Source: Solanum dulcamara
Lineage: Eukaryota; Streptophyta; Magnoliopsida; Solanales; Solanaceae
Assembly (NCBI RefSeq): GCF_947179165.1
Contig: NC_077243.1
Span: forward strand, 36,716,001 to 36,780,000
Reading direction: 5' to 3'
Length of the DNA: 64,000 bases
Of this stretch, positions 11,161 through 23,000 are shown in pieces. A program made the position numbers and the translations under genes. The notes beneath the pieces were generated by a model. That model made no database searches. It worked only from the letters and a program-made list of their open reading frames with translations, and had not been told where the DNA came from. Positions within the stretch are counted from its first letter, which is position 1. The number at the start of each line of letters is the position of its first letter.

Positions 11161-12557
11161 GCAGTTTAACCGACGTGCCACCAGAAAAGAAAGAATTGGT
11201 TCATGAGATTCATCAGTTAGCCAGCCTTGGAGTTCGTTTGGCCAATTCTGAAGATACCGGGATTTCTATCCGAGATGTTGCTGAATCATCACTTATGGAA
11301 GAGGTAAAACGGCGGCAGTTCGAGGATCCCAATTTGTTACAGTACAAAAATGTGGCTTTTAACAAAGAAAGGACTCAGTTTAAAATTTTGTCTGATGGGG
11401 TATTATTATGTGAAGGCAGGATATGTGTACCTGACATTGCAGGGCTGCGGCAACAAATTATGGGCGAGGCACATAATGCCCGATATTCTATTCATCTTGG
11501 ATCCACAAAAATGTATCATGATCTCAAATGTTTATATTGGTGGGACGGGATGAAAAGAGACATTGCAGAGTTTGTTGGTTAGTGTTCTAACTGTCAGCAA
11601 GTCAAGATCGAGCATCAAAAGCCCGCTGGATTACTACAGCAAATGGAAATTCCTGCTTGGAAGTGGGAAAGAATTAATATGGATTTTGTTACAGGATTAC
11701 CATGCACTCTACGCAGGTATGATTCTATTTGGGTTATTGTTGACAGATTAACAAAATCAGCCCATTTTCTTCCTGTCAGGACTACGTATTCGGCTGGGGA
11801 TTATGCTAGATTATATATTAAGGAGATAGTAAGGCTCCATGGAGTTCCTGTATCTATTATAACCGACAGAGGTGCCCAATTTACGGCTAACTTCTGGAGA
11901 TCCTTCCAGGAAGGATTAGGGACTCAGGTGAGTCTTAGCACCGCATTTCATCCTCAATCCGATGGACAGGCCGAGTGCACTATTCAGACGCTGGAAGATA
12001 TGTTGCGGGCCTGTGTAATTGATTTCAAAGGTAGCTGGGACGATCATTTGCCACTTATTGAATTTGCTTATAATAATAACTACCATTCCAGCATTCAGAT
12101 GGCGCCGTATGAAGCCCTATATGGTAGGAAGTGCAGATCCCCGATTGGTTGGTTTGATGTGGGCGAGACTAAATTAATTGGGCCAGATGTGGTACAGTAA
12201 GCAGTTGATAAAGTAAAGCTTATTCGGGAGCGATTATTGGCTACCCAGAGTCGACAAAAATCATATGCAGATAAGCGATGTCGACCACTAGAGTTTCAGA
12301 TTGGCGATTGGGTATTTCTGAAGGTGTCGCCCATGAAAGGTGTGATGAGGTTTGGCAAAAAGGGTAAGCTTAGTCCGCGGTATATCGGACCTTATCAGAT
12401 TACCCGGAGGATAGGCGAAGTCGCCTATGAGCTAGACTTACCGTCCGATCTGGAGGCAGTGCACCCGGTATTTCATGTATCTATGCTTCGTAAATGTGTT
12501 GGTGATCCTTCCAGAATATTTCCTATAGAAGATGTACAGATAACGGATGAGCTATCT
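11161..12557 (+). pseudogene. Element 1 integrase, two in-frame stops
   Basis: Inserts the cDNA into the genome. The HHCC zinc domain (..[17 protein letters not shown]) spans about 11470-11600 and is split by a TAG at 11580-11582. The catalytic core keeps the D,D-35-E triad: Asp at 11682-11684 (NMDFVTG), Asp at 11865-11867 (ITDRGAQF) and Glu at 11973-11975 (DGQAEC), with exactly 35 residues between the last two. A TAA at 12198-12200 breaks the frame before the C-terminal GPY/F domain (..YIGPYQI.., about 12384). The frame is unchanged across both stops. Confidence 0.93.
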
Positions 12558-12761
12558 TACGAAGAACATCCCGTAGCCATTTTAGATCGGCAGGTGCGAA
12601 GATTGCGCACCAAGGATGTACCCTCTGTCAAGGTTCTGTGGCGGAAAAATAACCGAGAGGAAATGACCTGGGAGGCTGAAAGCGAGATGAAGAAGAAATA
12701 TCCGTACCTGTTTCCTATGCCGTCAGGTAACTTAAATTTCTTAATTAATTACATTAATTAG
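12558..12761 (+). pseudogene. Element 1 chromodomain tail
   Basis: The last about 60 residues of the polyprotein, from SYEEHPVAILDRQVRRLR through VKVLWR to MTWEAESEMKKKYPYLF. This is the chromodomain-like tail that defines chromoviruses and is thought to guide integration to particular chromatin. The conserved Trp residues (VLWR and TWEA) are present. Its preference for heterochromatin would fit the dense nesting seen in this window. The stop codon is at 12759-12761. Confidence 0.85.
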
Positions 12762-12814
12762 TAATTAATTATGTGTGCCGCCCATATAAAGAATCCAACC
12801 CATAAGGCTAATTT

Positions 12815-12834
12815 AACATTCGGGGACGAATGTT
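12815..12834 (+). promoter_or_regulatory. Perfect hairpin just before the PPT
   Basis: An 8-bp perfect stem (AACATTCG with CGAATGTT) closes a GGGA loop directly upstream of the polypurine tract. Element 4 has the same stem in the same place with a different loop. A role in plus-strand priming or RNA folding is inference only. Confidence 0.6.
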
Positions 12835-12850
12835 CTAAAGGAGGGGAGGA
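12835..12850 (+). other. Element 1 polypurine tract
   Basis: CTAAAGGAGGGGAGGA abuts the TG of the 3' LTR, the position required for the RNase H-resistant primer of plus-strand synthesis. Confidence 0.9.
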
Positions 12851-15712
12851 TGTTACATCTCGCACCTTTGCGCATTCGGAAAGAGGAAAAAAAATATTTT
12901 TGGCTTGCAAAGAATGAGGTTGTGAATTATTTTATTTATTTCAATTATTACCGGTATGATGTTCATGAAAAAAAATGGTGTGGAAATACGGAAGAAGACC
13001 GAGGGCAAAAAAAATTGGAAATTTTGGAAACTAATTTTGTGAATTACTTGTAAGACTTATAGTTGGGCTTTAAAAAAAAGGAATAAGAGAAATTAGGGCC
13101 CAATACATGATATGGCCCAAGCCTTGAAAATTTAGTTCATTAATTATATTGGCCCATCATCTATTTAGTATATGTGTCTCTAGAAGTTTCAAGACTTCCA
13201 AAGAGAGCTAAGTCATCTTCCAAAGAGAAGAAGAGACCGATACTAGAGGAAGAAAAGGGGGAAAATTCCAAGTTTTTCAACTTTGATCCAAAAACCTTGT
13301 CTTCTTGAATTCTTGTCAAGTTCGAGGCCCTCTTCAACGTGGTATAATTAATTGAGCGAGAAAGTTTCATTTGTGGCAAGTCAAAAATTGAAGAAAAGGT
13401 AAGAATTCTATCTTTTTTATGTTATGGAAGAAGTCTATGTGTTGTAGCTAGTGGAATTAAGTGGAAATTATGTAATTATGATGTATGTGGGTGTGTGACC
13501 ATGTGGGTGTGCAAGTGGGTGGGTGTGGTCATGTGGTGTGATGGTTGGGAGAAGAGGAATTGAACTTTATTTAGCTTGTTAGTGGTGTCGTTATGGCGAT
13601 TATGGTGTAACTACAAGTTTAATGATTCGAGACGGCATTGAAATTGGTTCTAAGTTGTTATAGAGAATTATGTGATTTTAGTATAGTTTTTGTGTAATTA
13701 TGGAAATAGAATTCTAGTATATGGATTATTGTTATTCTTAATGAATTTGGAAGGAGACAATGCAATTTGGTAGTTTCGTTACATTCGTAGAAGGTTTGGG
13801 TGGATTATGGTTTCGGTGGAATTCTTACATATTGTATGGCATAATGTTAACTTCTTTAGAATTATGATTACGTGGTCTTGAGCTAGTAAATGAATATGAA
13901 ATGTTGATATTAGTTTGAAGGTGAGGTGGAATAGAACTTGTGGCCTTATGTGGCAAAAGAGAAGAAGAAGAAAGATTTTTAGTGTAAATTGTGCTTTGTA
14001 GTAATTGTTGATATTCTTGGTATGCTTGTGGGTGTTGTTGTTGATATTCTAGCCGAGTTAAATTCTCGGGGATGTTGAATTTATAGGGGAGGTGCTGCCC
14101 AAATTTTTGTAGGCAAGTAAAGGAAAAAAAAATTGAACTCTTAAAGGCTTATAATTTACAATTGGTAATTGTGACCATTTGTAGATTTTGGAAGAAACGG
14201 GATTTGAATTTGAGTGAGCGTAAGAAGCGGATAAGGTATGTAAAGCTCCTCTTTTTCTTGTTTTGGCATATCCTAAGTGTAGTAGGTTGTAATTTGAGAC
14301 TCGGGAAAAACTCTACTCATGAGAATCCAAGCTTAAATTTCCTAGAAATCCATTCAGTGAAATTGAATTAAAAATTCATGTATGTTGAAAAGAAACATGC
14401 AAATATCCGTAACTTCTACTTATATGACCGCATCATCCTACAACCTTGATAGATGACTCCGTAGGGCCAAATGTTTGAAATTTATGTACGCCACCTCGGC
14501 TTGGCCAAAGGTGGGCCCACTAGCTCCGAAATTCACCTAGTTGTCGTATCTAGTTTATTCTGATAAAACATAAAGGGATAACTTTTGCCCATGAGTTTTC
14601 CTACAAAAACTAAGAATAAAATAATAATATCCTGATCGTCCCCTTATGTTCTAATACCCATTTTGGGACTGTAAACATAATTTCAGAAATGTTTGATATA
14701 TATATGTGCTGCATTAGTTTCTCACTACTCCGCTCGTGCATATTACTATGATATCGTTCGCCGGAACCCGGACCGACTTTGTAATCGTGCGCCCTATAAT
14801 ATACTCGGTAGTATGATGTGTTACGGGTCCCGAGACCTCGCCATAGGTCCGGGTACCGTCTATGGTGACATGATGTGATATGGCATATGATATGTTCTGA
14901 TGATATGACATGCTGTGATGATACGATATGTTTGGGGTTGGTACGGAGATTTGAAACCTTCTGGAGTATGATGTGTTGTGGCACCAGCGTCAGGGTGGTG
15001 ACCACGTTCTTATGCCTTATGCATGATTTTACTTGCATTATGTACATATGTTTTCAGTACAGATTTTGATGTTCTGGTTTGGTATGTGCTCCGTGTACCC
15101 TCACTTTCAGTTACGATTTATATTCCTTACACGTGTGCTTTACATATTCAATACATATTTCGTACTGACCCCCTTTCTTCGGGGGCTGCGTTACATGCCC
15201 GCAGGTATAGACATTCTGGATCCATCGGCGTAGGTTGCATACCTTCTTCTACTACAGAGTGCTCTATTGACTCGGAGCCACATTTTGGTATATGCCTTTC
15301 TGATGTACACACTCTTATGTATTTGAATATTTGGGTATGGCGGGGCTCTGTCCCGTCATATGTTTTCGTTATGCTTTGGTAGAGGCCTGTAGACATAGGT
15401 GTGGGTCATGGGTCGTGTATGTTCGTTCGCGTATGATTTGTATCTTAATGTGGCCCCTTTTGTTATAACGGCCAAAATGGCCCATATGTTTGTATATATG
15501 TACGTATCCGATGACGCGCCCTCCGTTGCCCCTTTTTGGTTTGATAAATTATTTTTCTGCATACGCGGCTACTGAAATTAAGGATAGCCTGCTATTCTGA
15601 TTGAGACTAATATTAAATTGGAATTATTTTGTAATATGATGATTTGGTATGTAAGTTCGTTTAGGTGTCCTAATAGGGCACTAGTCGCGGCCCACGGGGC
15701 TGGGTCGTGACA
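12851..15712 (+). repeat. Element 1 3' LTR (2862 bp)
   Basis: Same ends and same length as the 5' LTR. Two compensating one-base homopolymer indels and about 40 substitutions separate the copies. The differences are mainly transitions, as expected for heavily methylated DNA. Confidence 0.95.
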
Positions 15713-15717
15713 TCCTT
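15713..15717 (+). repeat. Target-site duplication TCCTT, right copy
   Basis: Directly follows the CA of the 3' LTR and matches 4848-4852. Confidence 0.93.
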
Positions 15718-15731
15718 GGATGGATCATAAC

Positions 15732-15965
15732 TTATACAAAGGATAGTGTATATAAGAAGTACCAAAGTGCACTGAAAGAACCTACTAATTCTTGCCAGTC
15801 ATAACTACTAGAACAAAACTGAACCAAGAATTTTCTTTCTTCATCCTCAATTGAATTACTGTTCGCGATGCAAGATACTATTTTATCATCAATCAAATAC
15901 GGCAAGTTGTTGTGTGGAGCATGAATAAGGTAGATTTTTCCATGGGTCCTCGCCATTTGAATCAA
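15732..15965 (-). pseudogene. Possible plastid ycf2 fragment
   Basis: The minus strand encodes 77 residues. The core ..YLIDDKIVSCIANSNSIEDEERKFLVQF.. resembles a stretch of the large plastid protein Ycf2 as I remember it. The C-terminal third (..SSSYDWQELVGSF..) does not, and there is no full gene. The position fits, because this is the continuation of the organelle-derived block across element 1. Function is not expected. The call rests on recall of one short stretch; a translated search against plastid genomes would settle it. Confidence 0.4.
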
Positions 15966-17720
15966 CTCTGAACTAAGACAACACTTTATGGGAATTGAGG
16001 AGTAGTAAGGAATGATAAAGAGTGAAACTCAGTCACCCTCTCTGCTTTCTTTTCTTGAGAAAAATTCTCTAGTCTGGCATAAATGCCACTGAGTCATTTA
16101 TATCAATCCTTCGATAAAGCACTCAAAACAATGAGTAAAGAAAAAGAGGCCTTGAGTTGATATTTAAAAGAAGGAGTTTGTCCTGGTGTACTGCTTCTAT
16201 TCTAGTAGTAGTAGTTTGCGTGAGTGACTATTCTTTCTATCGCTTGCCCTCGCCTTTCACTCTTATTAAGGTTCAACGGAATTCGAACTGCCAAGGCACG
16301 AAGACCTTTGGGACATGAAACAGTAGCATATCAATTTTGGAGAAAAAATCTAAATATCCTTTCTTTGTTAATCTATTCATTTGGTCATGCCCAATGTGAC
16401 TTAACCTCACATGTCATGTAATAACATTAAAATCATTATTACTAGAATAATATGTCATTATACAACAGTCAATATAATAGTCATAAATTGAAGGATTATA
16501 ATCTAAAACAATAATTGAGCTATCATGATTTCAAATTTGGGAAGAGATCGGATCACTGTCAGCACTTTTAATTGAGCTATCATGTTTGACATAACCCTAA
16601 GGTGTTGTTTGATATTTTGATCATGACAATGCTTATAAGTGTCAAACTTGATAGTCAACTATTTAAGGTGGCTCACACATATGCCCCTATATGTTTTGTG
16701 CAAGTGCGCCCATAGAACATGAGCCGTAGGAAATTCCACAGAACTTATTGTGATTCCACATGCAGCAAAATCTGTCTTCTCAGAACTTCTTAAGCTTCAA
16801 GATCTCTTCTGTGTCATGCAGTGTTACCTTCTTATGGTTGAGCCAACACATGGCTTATGCCTTCAAGAGCGCTTTGCTCTTCTAGGACATATCATATTTT
16901 ATGACTCTAAATATCGTAATTGTAACCATTCAATTTTTTTTACATTTGTTTGAGTCGGAAATTATATTTTTTGATGCCATAATGTCTCTTAATAGGAGAC
17001 AATTTAAGTAAGTTTTACTCATCAATATTAACTTTAATCATTTAAGCATGGAACACTCATATAATTCACTCAAGTAAATCAATTTTCATAATGACTTTCA
17101 TATATAGTGTAGAATTGAAATGGTTAGTTAATTTCCAATCATCATCTATAGGATAAATATTTAACCAAAATGAAAATAATTCTTAGGGAGTATTTAATAA
17201 CTTTCTATTAAGTCTCAGTCCATTTACATAAAATAAATTGAATTAAAATAAAGAGAGACAAACAACACAATTGATATATTAAAAAATAAATTAACAATTA
17301 TATATCACAAGTCAATCAAAGAAAAGAACCCCCCACGTGGCTTCAAGAAGACGTATGCATACATCAAAAGGTTGACTAGATCAAATCTAGTTGTGAATAT
17401 TTATTAACCTTTTACCCAAAGATTTTTAAAAATAGTCTACTAAAATAACCAAAGCTTCTCAATCCGAGACTTTAACATAGTTTTTCGGTTCAACACGTTT
17501 CAATTAAAAAAGATGAATAAACTCAACAACTGAATTATTAGGGACATCTTAAAAGATTTGAACTTTCTAACTTTCTTCTCTCTCTCTCTTCGTATAGCAT
17601 TTTAATTCCTCAATAGATTTTGCGTCGTCCTTGGGATATCATCTTTTATGACGTCCTCAAAAATATATCCTTGACGACGTGCTCTTGTACATGTCTCTTT
17701 ACTCGATTTTCAGAACTCCC
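15966..17720. other. Spacer; organelle-like part grading into AT-rich DNA
   Basis: Up to about 16330 the sequence still looks organelle-like. Beyond that it is AT-rich with no supported gene. The short phrase AATTGAGCTATCATG occurs twice (about 16514 and 16570). Short open frames such as 16224-16421 show no domain. Confidence 0.35.
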
Positions 17721-17729
17721 ACTTGGAGT

Positions 17730-18001
17730 CAGTGGCGGACTCAGGAATTTTATGAAGGGGGTTCAAAAAAAATTAAACACGCTAATCAGAAAAAAAAGTG
17801 CTTATTCGGATTCAAACCCGCAAACTGAGACAAGCTAAGGCAAAATATTGAACCCCATTTGCCACTGAGCTAGTCCTTTAACTTATGCTCAGAGGGTTCA
17901 ATGTTAAATATATACACATAAATTAAAAATTTTATCTTATATATGCAATATAATTTTTTAACGAAGAGTGAACCCCCTCAACTACACATGGGTCCACCCC
18001 T
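17730..18001 (+). mobile_element. MITE-like element with 9-bp target duplication
   Basis: A 272-bp segment with diverged terminal inverted repeats: CAGTGGCGGACTCAGG at the left, and a right end whose complement reads AGGGGTGGACCCATG. Both run into a GGGGGTTCA-type block. The flanks are ACTTGGAGT (17721-17729) and ACTTGAGTT (18002-18010), an imperfect 9-bp direct repeat. A GTGGCGGA start followed by a GGGGTTCA block is, from memory, typical of a MITE group common in Solanaceae. The 9-bp duplication points to a Mutator-like transposase as mobiliser (inference). Confidence 0.6.
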
Positions 18002-18177
18002 ACTTGAGTTATTCAAGTTTGCCCATGTTTGGCCATGTCTGAAATGGGAAAAAGGAAACAATCAAATGGATATATTATTCAATGTGACATATTATGCTAC
18101 AATATCTTGTAGAAGACGTAAATATGTTTAAGTAAACATACGAACCAAATTAATTTACCAAAATAATTATTTATAAA

Positions 18178-18665
18178 ACTTCAAAAAATCATATCTTACT
18201 CATTTTTACTCCATTTTGCATTCATAATATACCAAAAAAAAGTCCTAAATGAGTAAATTATGAAAAAAAAAATAGATTTCATAATTATCAGATTTCATGT
18301 TACAACAACAGTTTTTTTTTTTTAAAAAATGAAACTGTCAAAACAAAAAATTAAGCATCAGCTTTAAAAAAATTGATATCTCACTCAATTATAATGGATA
18401 ATATATCAGCGGAAGCTATAAATGTGTAGATTATGAAAATATAAGTTTCATATCAAAATTTTGAATGAGTAATTCTTAGAATTCGAAATACAGAACACAA
18501 ATTTTTATAAAATTGTTTAAAAATTTCAGCCTAACTTTAAAAAATTATATCACAATCATTTTTAATTCTATTTTTGTTCATAATATATCTATGGAAATCC
18601 CTAAATAAGTAGATTATAAAAAATTGAGTTTCAAGTCATAAATTAAAATATATAATATTCAAAAA
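18178..18665 (+). repeat. Three diverged tandem units of about 175 bp
   Basis: Units begin near 18178 (ACTTCAAAAAATCATATC), 18360 (GCTTTAAAAAAATTGATATC) and 18532 (AACTTTAAAAAATTATATC). Each carries a later block of the type CATAATATA...AAATGAGTAGATTATGAAAA...TTTCAT. The units are strongly diverged and AT-rich, suggesting an old tandem array rather than an active satellite. Confidence 0.5.
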
Positions 18666-18739
18666 ATAATATACCAAATGGTAGTTTTTAAAAATAAATT
18701 GGAACAATAATTTTCAGTACCCTTTGTTGTTGTTTAAAA

Positions 18740-20368
18740 AATGTTTTTTTATAATAACATTAGCAACAAAAATAAATTATTGATCGTATCAGAACCATTA
18801 AATAAATTAGAGCTTTAAATTCTTATACATGACAGAGATCATTCATTTCCCAAAATTTCAACAGAGTGATACGCAATATTAACACAACAACAACGTATAA
18901 ATTAAGTTTTGTTTCTTTGTTCACTACTATATGTATATCATCTGCATAATAATGAAGTATATACTTTTCAAGAGGAGGAGTGTTTTATACTTTTGTTGTA
19001 TCTTTTTTGTTTTCAAATCTTTGAGGGCAGAAAGACATTCACTTTAGAGAAGATGAAAGAATAGTTACGAACAAAGATCAATTTATTTTGACATTTGAAA
19101 AAAGATTGCAACAAATAATAATTTGAGACAACTTCTTCCAACAGAGTTTATTAATCTTCTCAAAATAATTTTCATGCAGAATTCAATATAAAGAACAAAT
19201 AACGCAGGCTCTGATATTATTATTGATTAAATAAAGGAGCAAGAACAGCAGATTGTGTACGTTGTAGTTGCAGAGAAAATTGTTGATCTTACTATCAAAA
19301 GAATCGGCCCAAAGTCTCTTCGAATCACTAAAAAATAAAATTTTAATTCACAAATTAGATGCCTTTCTATTTTTCACAGTGTAGGGAGAAATCTTTTTCA
19401 TGCGTATTCTTTCTTTGTTGAAAGATTGATTTTATATGCGAAAAATAGCAAAGAAGAAAAAACTTTCATTCCTTAACTGATGCACTTTTCCATCACGTGT
19501 GGTAATTTTGAATAGGTTTTATTATTTCTCTAGAAAACCTCATCCTAACTTATCTCATCAAATGGGTCAGGTCAGTCCACATGAACGGCCCACGATTCAA
19601 ATACATAATCTAATGTAGAGTAACACCTTCATCAAAGAAGATGGCTGATTTTTCGAAAGCATATATTTTCTAATAAGAAAAATCTAAAAGGTCATCAAGC
19701 TTTGAATGATTTGGGAAGAGAGCAACTTTCTGTCAGTTTTTGTACACAAGAATTATACTTGAATTTCTCCTGTAGTTCAGTGTTATAGATAAAGGCATTG
19801 GTCCTGATGTTGAACACACTTTTATTATTGATAGTTTTATTCTTTGAACTTGTTTCCTAAAATTGCATGTTCGTATGGTTATGTAAAATTCTATTTATTT
19901 AAATAATGATAAATTTGAAGAAAAACATAATATTTTTTTATTTTGTGAAGTATCACTTAACTTGAATCAAAATGAAAAAATAAAATTACCACTTATAAAA
20001 TAGAGGGAGTACCAAGTATTTTAAACTAATTAGAAAAGCTTATTTATCTAACTTGTTGCTTTTTAATTTGCCAAAAGAGAAAGATAATGAATATTATTTT
20101 TATATTAATAATCTAATGACTATTGACGAAGAAGAATATGCTTTTTTGGATTATTGGAGATATATGATGGATGAGCAATGTTTTAATGAAGAATAGTGAT
20201 GGAACCTATCAGATTCTCATAACCTAGTCACCTATTCGGTTGTGATGAATGAAAGGTTAGTCTCAAGATGGACTTAGGTAAAAGCACACATCTTACCAAG
20301 CCATGATGTTGATCAAAATTGGTACTTAAAAGAAAGGTTGTACCTAAGTGCATTTGTGATTATGATAG
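18740..20368. other. AT-rich spacer, nothing recognised
   Basis: No gene, RNA or complete element could be supported. A single GAGGGAGTA near 20003 resembles a Stowaway MITE end, but no partner end was found. Confidence 0.4.
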
Positions 20369-20880
20369 TGTCATGATCCAAATTAGGTCCTAGAAGTGAT
20401 ATGACGCTTAGGATCCCGAGAGCCTCCAAATTAGCCTCTTAACATAGCATACATAAAGTAGGTAAGAAATATTGAAAAAAAATCATAAATGCGAAAGATA
20501 AGTCTTAACATAGCAATCTCGATAGAAGGAAAAACTCAAAACATAACATCCGAATAGACGAAACTACATGATCATAATCTAACAATGCTTCTACTGCTAC
20601 AACGGGGGTGGGGGGTGGGGTGCGAAAGATAAGTCTTAACATAGCAATCTCGATAGAAGGAAAAAATCAAAACATAACATTCGAATAGACAAAACTACAT
20701 GACCTTAATCTAACAATGCTTCTACTGCTACAACAGGGGGGGGGTAGGACAAGTCCTGGCTCATCCACACATAGAAACTAAAAGTCATGAAAGGAAATCA
20801 TAAAAGTCATAAGGGTTGTGTCCTCGAAACATGAGGATTCACCAACAATGTACTCAAGAGTAATCCGAAACTAGCCATTA
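20369..20880 (-). repeat. Partial LTR of the element 2/3 family, inverted
   Basis: On the minus strand this ends GGATCATGACA, like the LTR ends at 47995 and 63443. It shares the block CGAAACATGAGGATTCACCAA with the inverted LTR at 42940-44973. It is only the 3' part of an LTR. At about 20880 it fuses, in the opposite orientation, to the reverse-transcriptase region of element 2, so this is a rearranged junction and not an intact element border. Within it a block of about 131 bp (20491-20621) is tandemly duplicated (20622-20750). Confidence 0.75.
20491..20750. repeat. 131-bp tandem duplication ending in G-runs
   Basis: Two copies start GCGAAAGATAAGTCTTAAC, at 20491 and 20622. Each ends CTGCTACAAC followed by a G-rich run (G5-T-G6-T-G4 in the first, G9 in the second). 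The copies are about 95% alike, so the duplication is younger than the LTR it lies in. Confidence 0.8.
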
Positions 20881-20881
20881 G

Positions 20882-21990
20882 GCCGAGTATCTCTCCATGT
20901 GGTGCTCTGTCTCTCTTTGAAAGAAAGAAAAATGGTTCTCTCCATATATGTATTGACTATTGGTAATTGAACAAAGCCAATCAAGAATAAGTATCCCATT
21001 TCAAGGATTGATGACTTGTTCGATCAACTTCAAGGAGCAATTTACTTTTCAAAGTTTGATCTTCGATCGGGTTACTATCAACTTTGATTAATAGAATGTG
21101 ACATTCCAAAGAGGGCATTTAGAACACGGTATGATCACTTCGATTTTTTAGTTATGTCTTTTGGACTAACAAATGCTCCTGCAGCTTTTATGGATGATGA
21201 GCAATACTTACATATGTTCGTTATTATGTTCATTAATGATTTATTGATCTATTATCGAAGTGAGGATAATTATGTCGCTCATTTGAGAATTGTTTTGCAA
21301 ATTCTCAAGGATAGTCAATTATTTGCTATGTTTAGCAAGTGTGAGTTTTTGTTTAGGCCAGTTTCTTTCCTTGGCCATAGTGCGTCCGATGAAGGTATTA
21401 TGGTGGAACTAAAGAAAACCAAAGCAGTTAAGAATTGTCCTAGACCTTTGTCTTCTTTTGATATTCAAAGTTTCTTAGGCTTAGGCGGTTATTATAGATG
21501 GTTTATGGAAGGATTATCTTCTATTGCATTGCCCTTGACTTCTTTAACTAAAAATATGGTTAAATTTCAATGGTTACAAGCATGTGAGAAGATCTTTCAA
21601 GAGTTGAAAGATAGTCTTATTACCGCTTTGATGTTGACCTTACCGAAGGGTACGATGGGTTTTGTTGCAAATTGTGATGCTTCAATGGTTGGTCTTGGTT
21701 GTGTTTTGATGCAAAATGTCAAGGACATAGCCTATGATTCTACGCAACTTAAGGTGCACAAAAAGAACTATCTAACTCATGACTTCAAGTTAGCAGCATT
21801 TGTGTTTACTTTGAAGATTTGGAGGTACTATCTTTCTGGTGTCCATGTTGGGGTATTCACCAACTATAAGAGTTTGCAATATGTGTTCAACCAAAAGGAA
21901 TTGAATCTTCGATAAAGGAGATGACTTGAATTGTTGAAGGATTATGATATGAGTTTGTTGTACCAATCGGGTAAAGCAAATATGGTTTTC
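20882..21990 (+). pseudogene. Element 2 reverse transcriptase and RNase H remnant
   Basis: Truncated pol of a Tekay-type element with gag, protease and the RT N-terminus missing. It enters at the (R)PSISP..GA motif, then [36 protein letters not shown], then the catalytic box as FINDLLIYYR. The first Asp of the pair has become Asn, and a few residues before the box are deleted. The thumb (SFLGLGGYYRWF) and RNase H (FVANCDASMVGLGCVLMQ; YLTHDFKLAAF) follow. Stops lie near 20970 and 21088 and at 21913. The reading frame 21154-21915 is the longest open part. It cannot be functional. Confidence 0.9.
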
Positions 21991-22010
21991 GATGCTCTTA
22001 TAGATTCTCC

Positions 22011-23000
22011 ATGAATAGTGTTGTCCATATTGAAGAACAAAATATGCAGTTAGTTCTTGATGTTCATAGACTAGCTCATTTGGGTGTTCGCTTGGTTGAT
22101 TTGGAGGATTGTGGTATTGTTGTTCAAAATAGTTCCGAATCATCTCTTGCGATGGATGTGAAGGAAATCCAAGATAATGATCCTACATTGGTTGAGTTGA
22201 AGAAAGTGGTTGCTGAAAAAGCCATTGAGGCTTTCTTTCAAGAGGGAGATGGTGTGCATAGATATCAAGGTCCGTTGTATGTTCTCGATGTTGATGGCTT
22301 GAGGGAAATGATATTGACTGAAGCTCCTAGTTCACGATATTCCAATCATCCAACTTCCACAAAAATATATCAAGATTTGAGGGAAGTGTATTGGTAGAAT
22401 GGCATAAAGAGGGATATTGTGGAGTTTGTGGCCAAATGTCCTAAATGTCAATAAGTGAAGGTTGAACATAAAAAAACAGAGATGTCTAGCTCAAGATATT
22501 GATATTCTTACTTGGAAGTGGGAAGACTTAAATATGGAATTTATTACTAGTTTGTCCCATACCCGTAGGCAACATGGTTTGATTTGGGTTATTGTTGACC
22601 GAATAACTAAGTCGACACATGTTCTTCCTGTTAAGACTTCCTATTCAGTTGAGGAATATGCTAGAATTTACATTCAAGAGTTGGTTAAACTTTATAGTGT
22701 TGAGTTATCTATCATTTTGGATGGAGGTACTCAATTCATATCTCAATTTTGGAGCTCATTCCAGAAGGGTCATGGTACTCAAGTTAAGCTTAGAACAACT
22801 ATTCACCCTTAGATCGATGGTCAATCCTGGCATACGATTCAGACCTTGGAGGACATATTGAGATCTTGACTTCAGAGTTAGTGATCGAGTTTGCCTATAA
22901 CAATAGCTACCATTCGAGCATTCAAATTGCTCCGTTTGAGGCTATATATTATAGGAGATGTAGGTCTCCTATTGGTTGGTTTTAAGTTGGTGAAATTGCC
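22011..23000 (+). pseudogene. Element 2 integrase remnant
   Basis: HHCC zinc domain remnant (..HPTSTKIYQDLREVYW.., CPKCQ) and DDE core. The first catalytic position reads NMEF (Glu for Asp), the second Asp is kept (SIILDGGTQF), and the final Glu position reads DGQSWHT, so two of three catalytic residues are lost. Stops occur at about 22395, 22453 and 22810, and a deletion of some tens of residues follows LEDILRS near 22860. The segment [15 protein letters not shown] (about 22900) is still clear. Confidence 0.88.

Larger units (their letters stand above)
4853..15712 (+). mobile_element. Element 1: full-length Tekay/Del-type Ty3/gypsy retrotransposon
   Basis: A complete LTR retrotransposon of 10,860 bp. 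It has two directly repeated LTRs of identical length (2862 bp) beginning TGTTACATC and ending TCGTGACA, flanked by the 5-bp target duplication TCCTT (4848-4852 and 15713-15717). A primer-binding site follows the left LTR and a polypurine tract precedes the right one. Between them lie gag, protease, reverse transcriptase, RNase H, integrase and a C-terminal chromodomain in that order, which defines a chromovirus; the long LTRs and single long frame fit the Tekay (Del) clade. By eye the LTRs differ by about 40 substitutions (about 1.4%), mostly transitions, so the insertion is fairly recent. The coding region is nevertheless broken by five in-frame stops and two frameshifts, so the copy is not autonomous. 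It sits inside the organelle-derived block. Confidence 0.95.

Noticed and set aside
19990..20010. GAGGGAGTA resembling a Stowaway MITE terminus
   Set aside because: Only one end is visible and no TA duplication or partner end was found.
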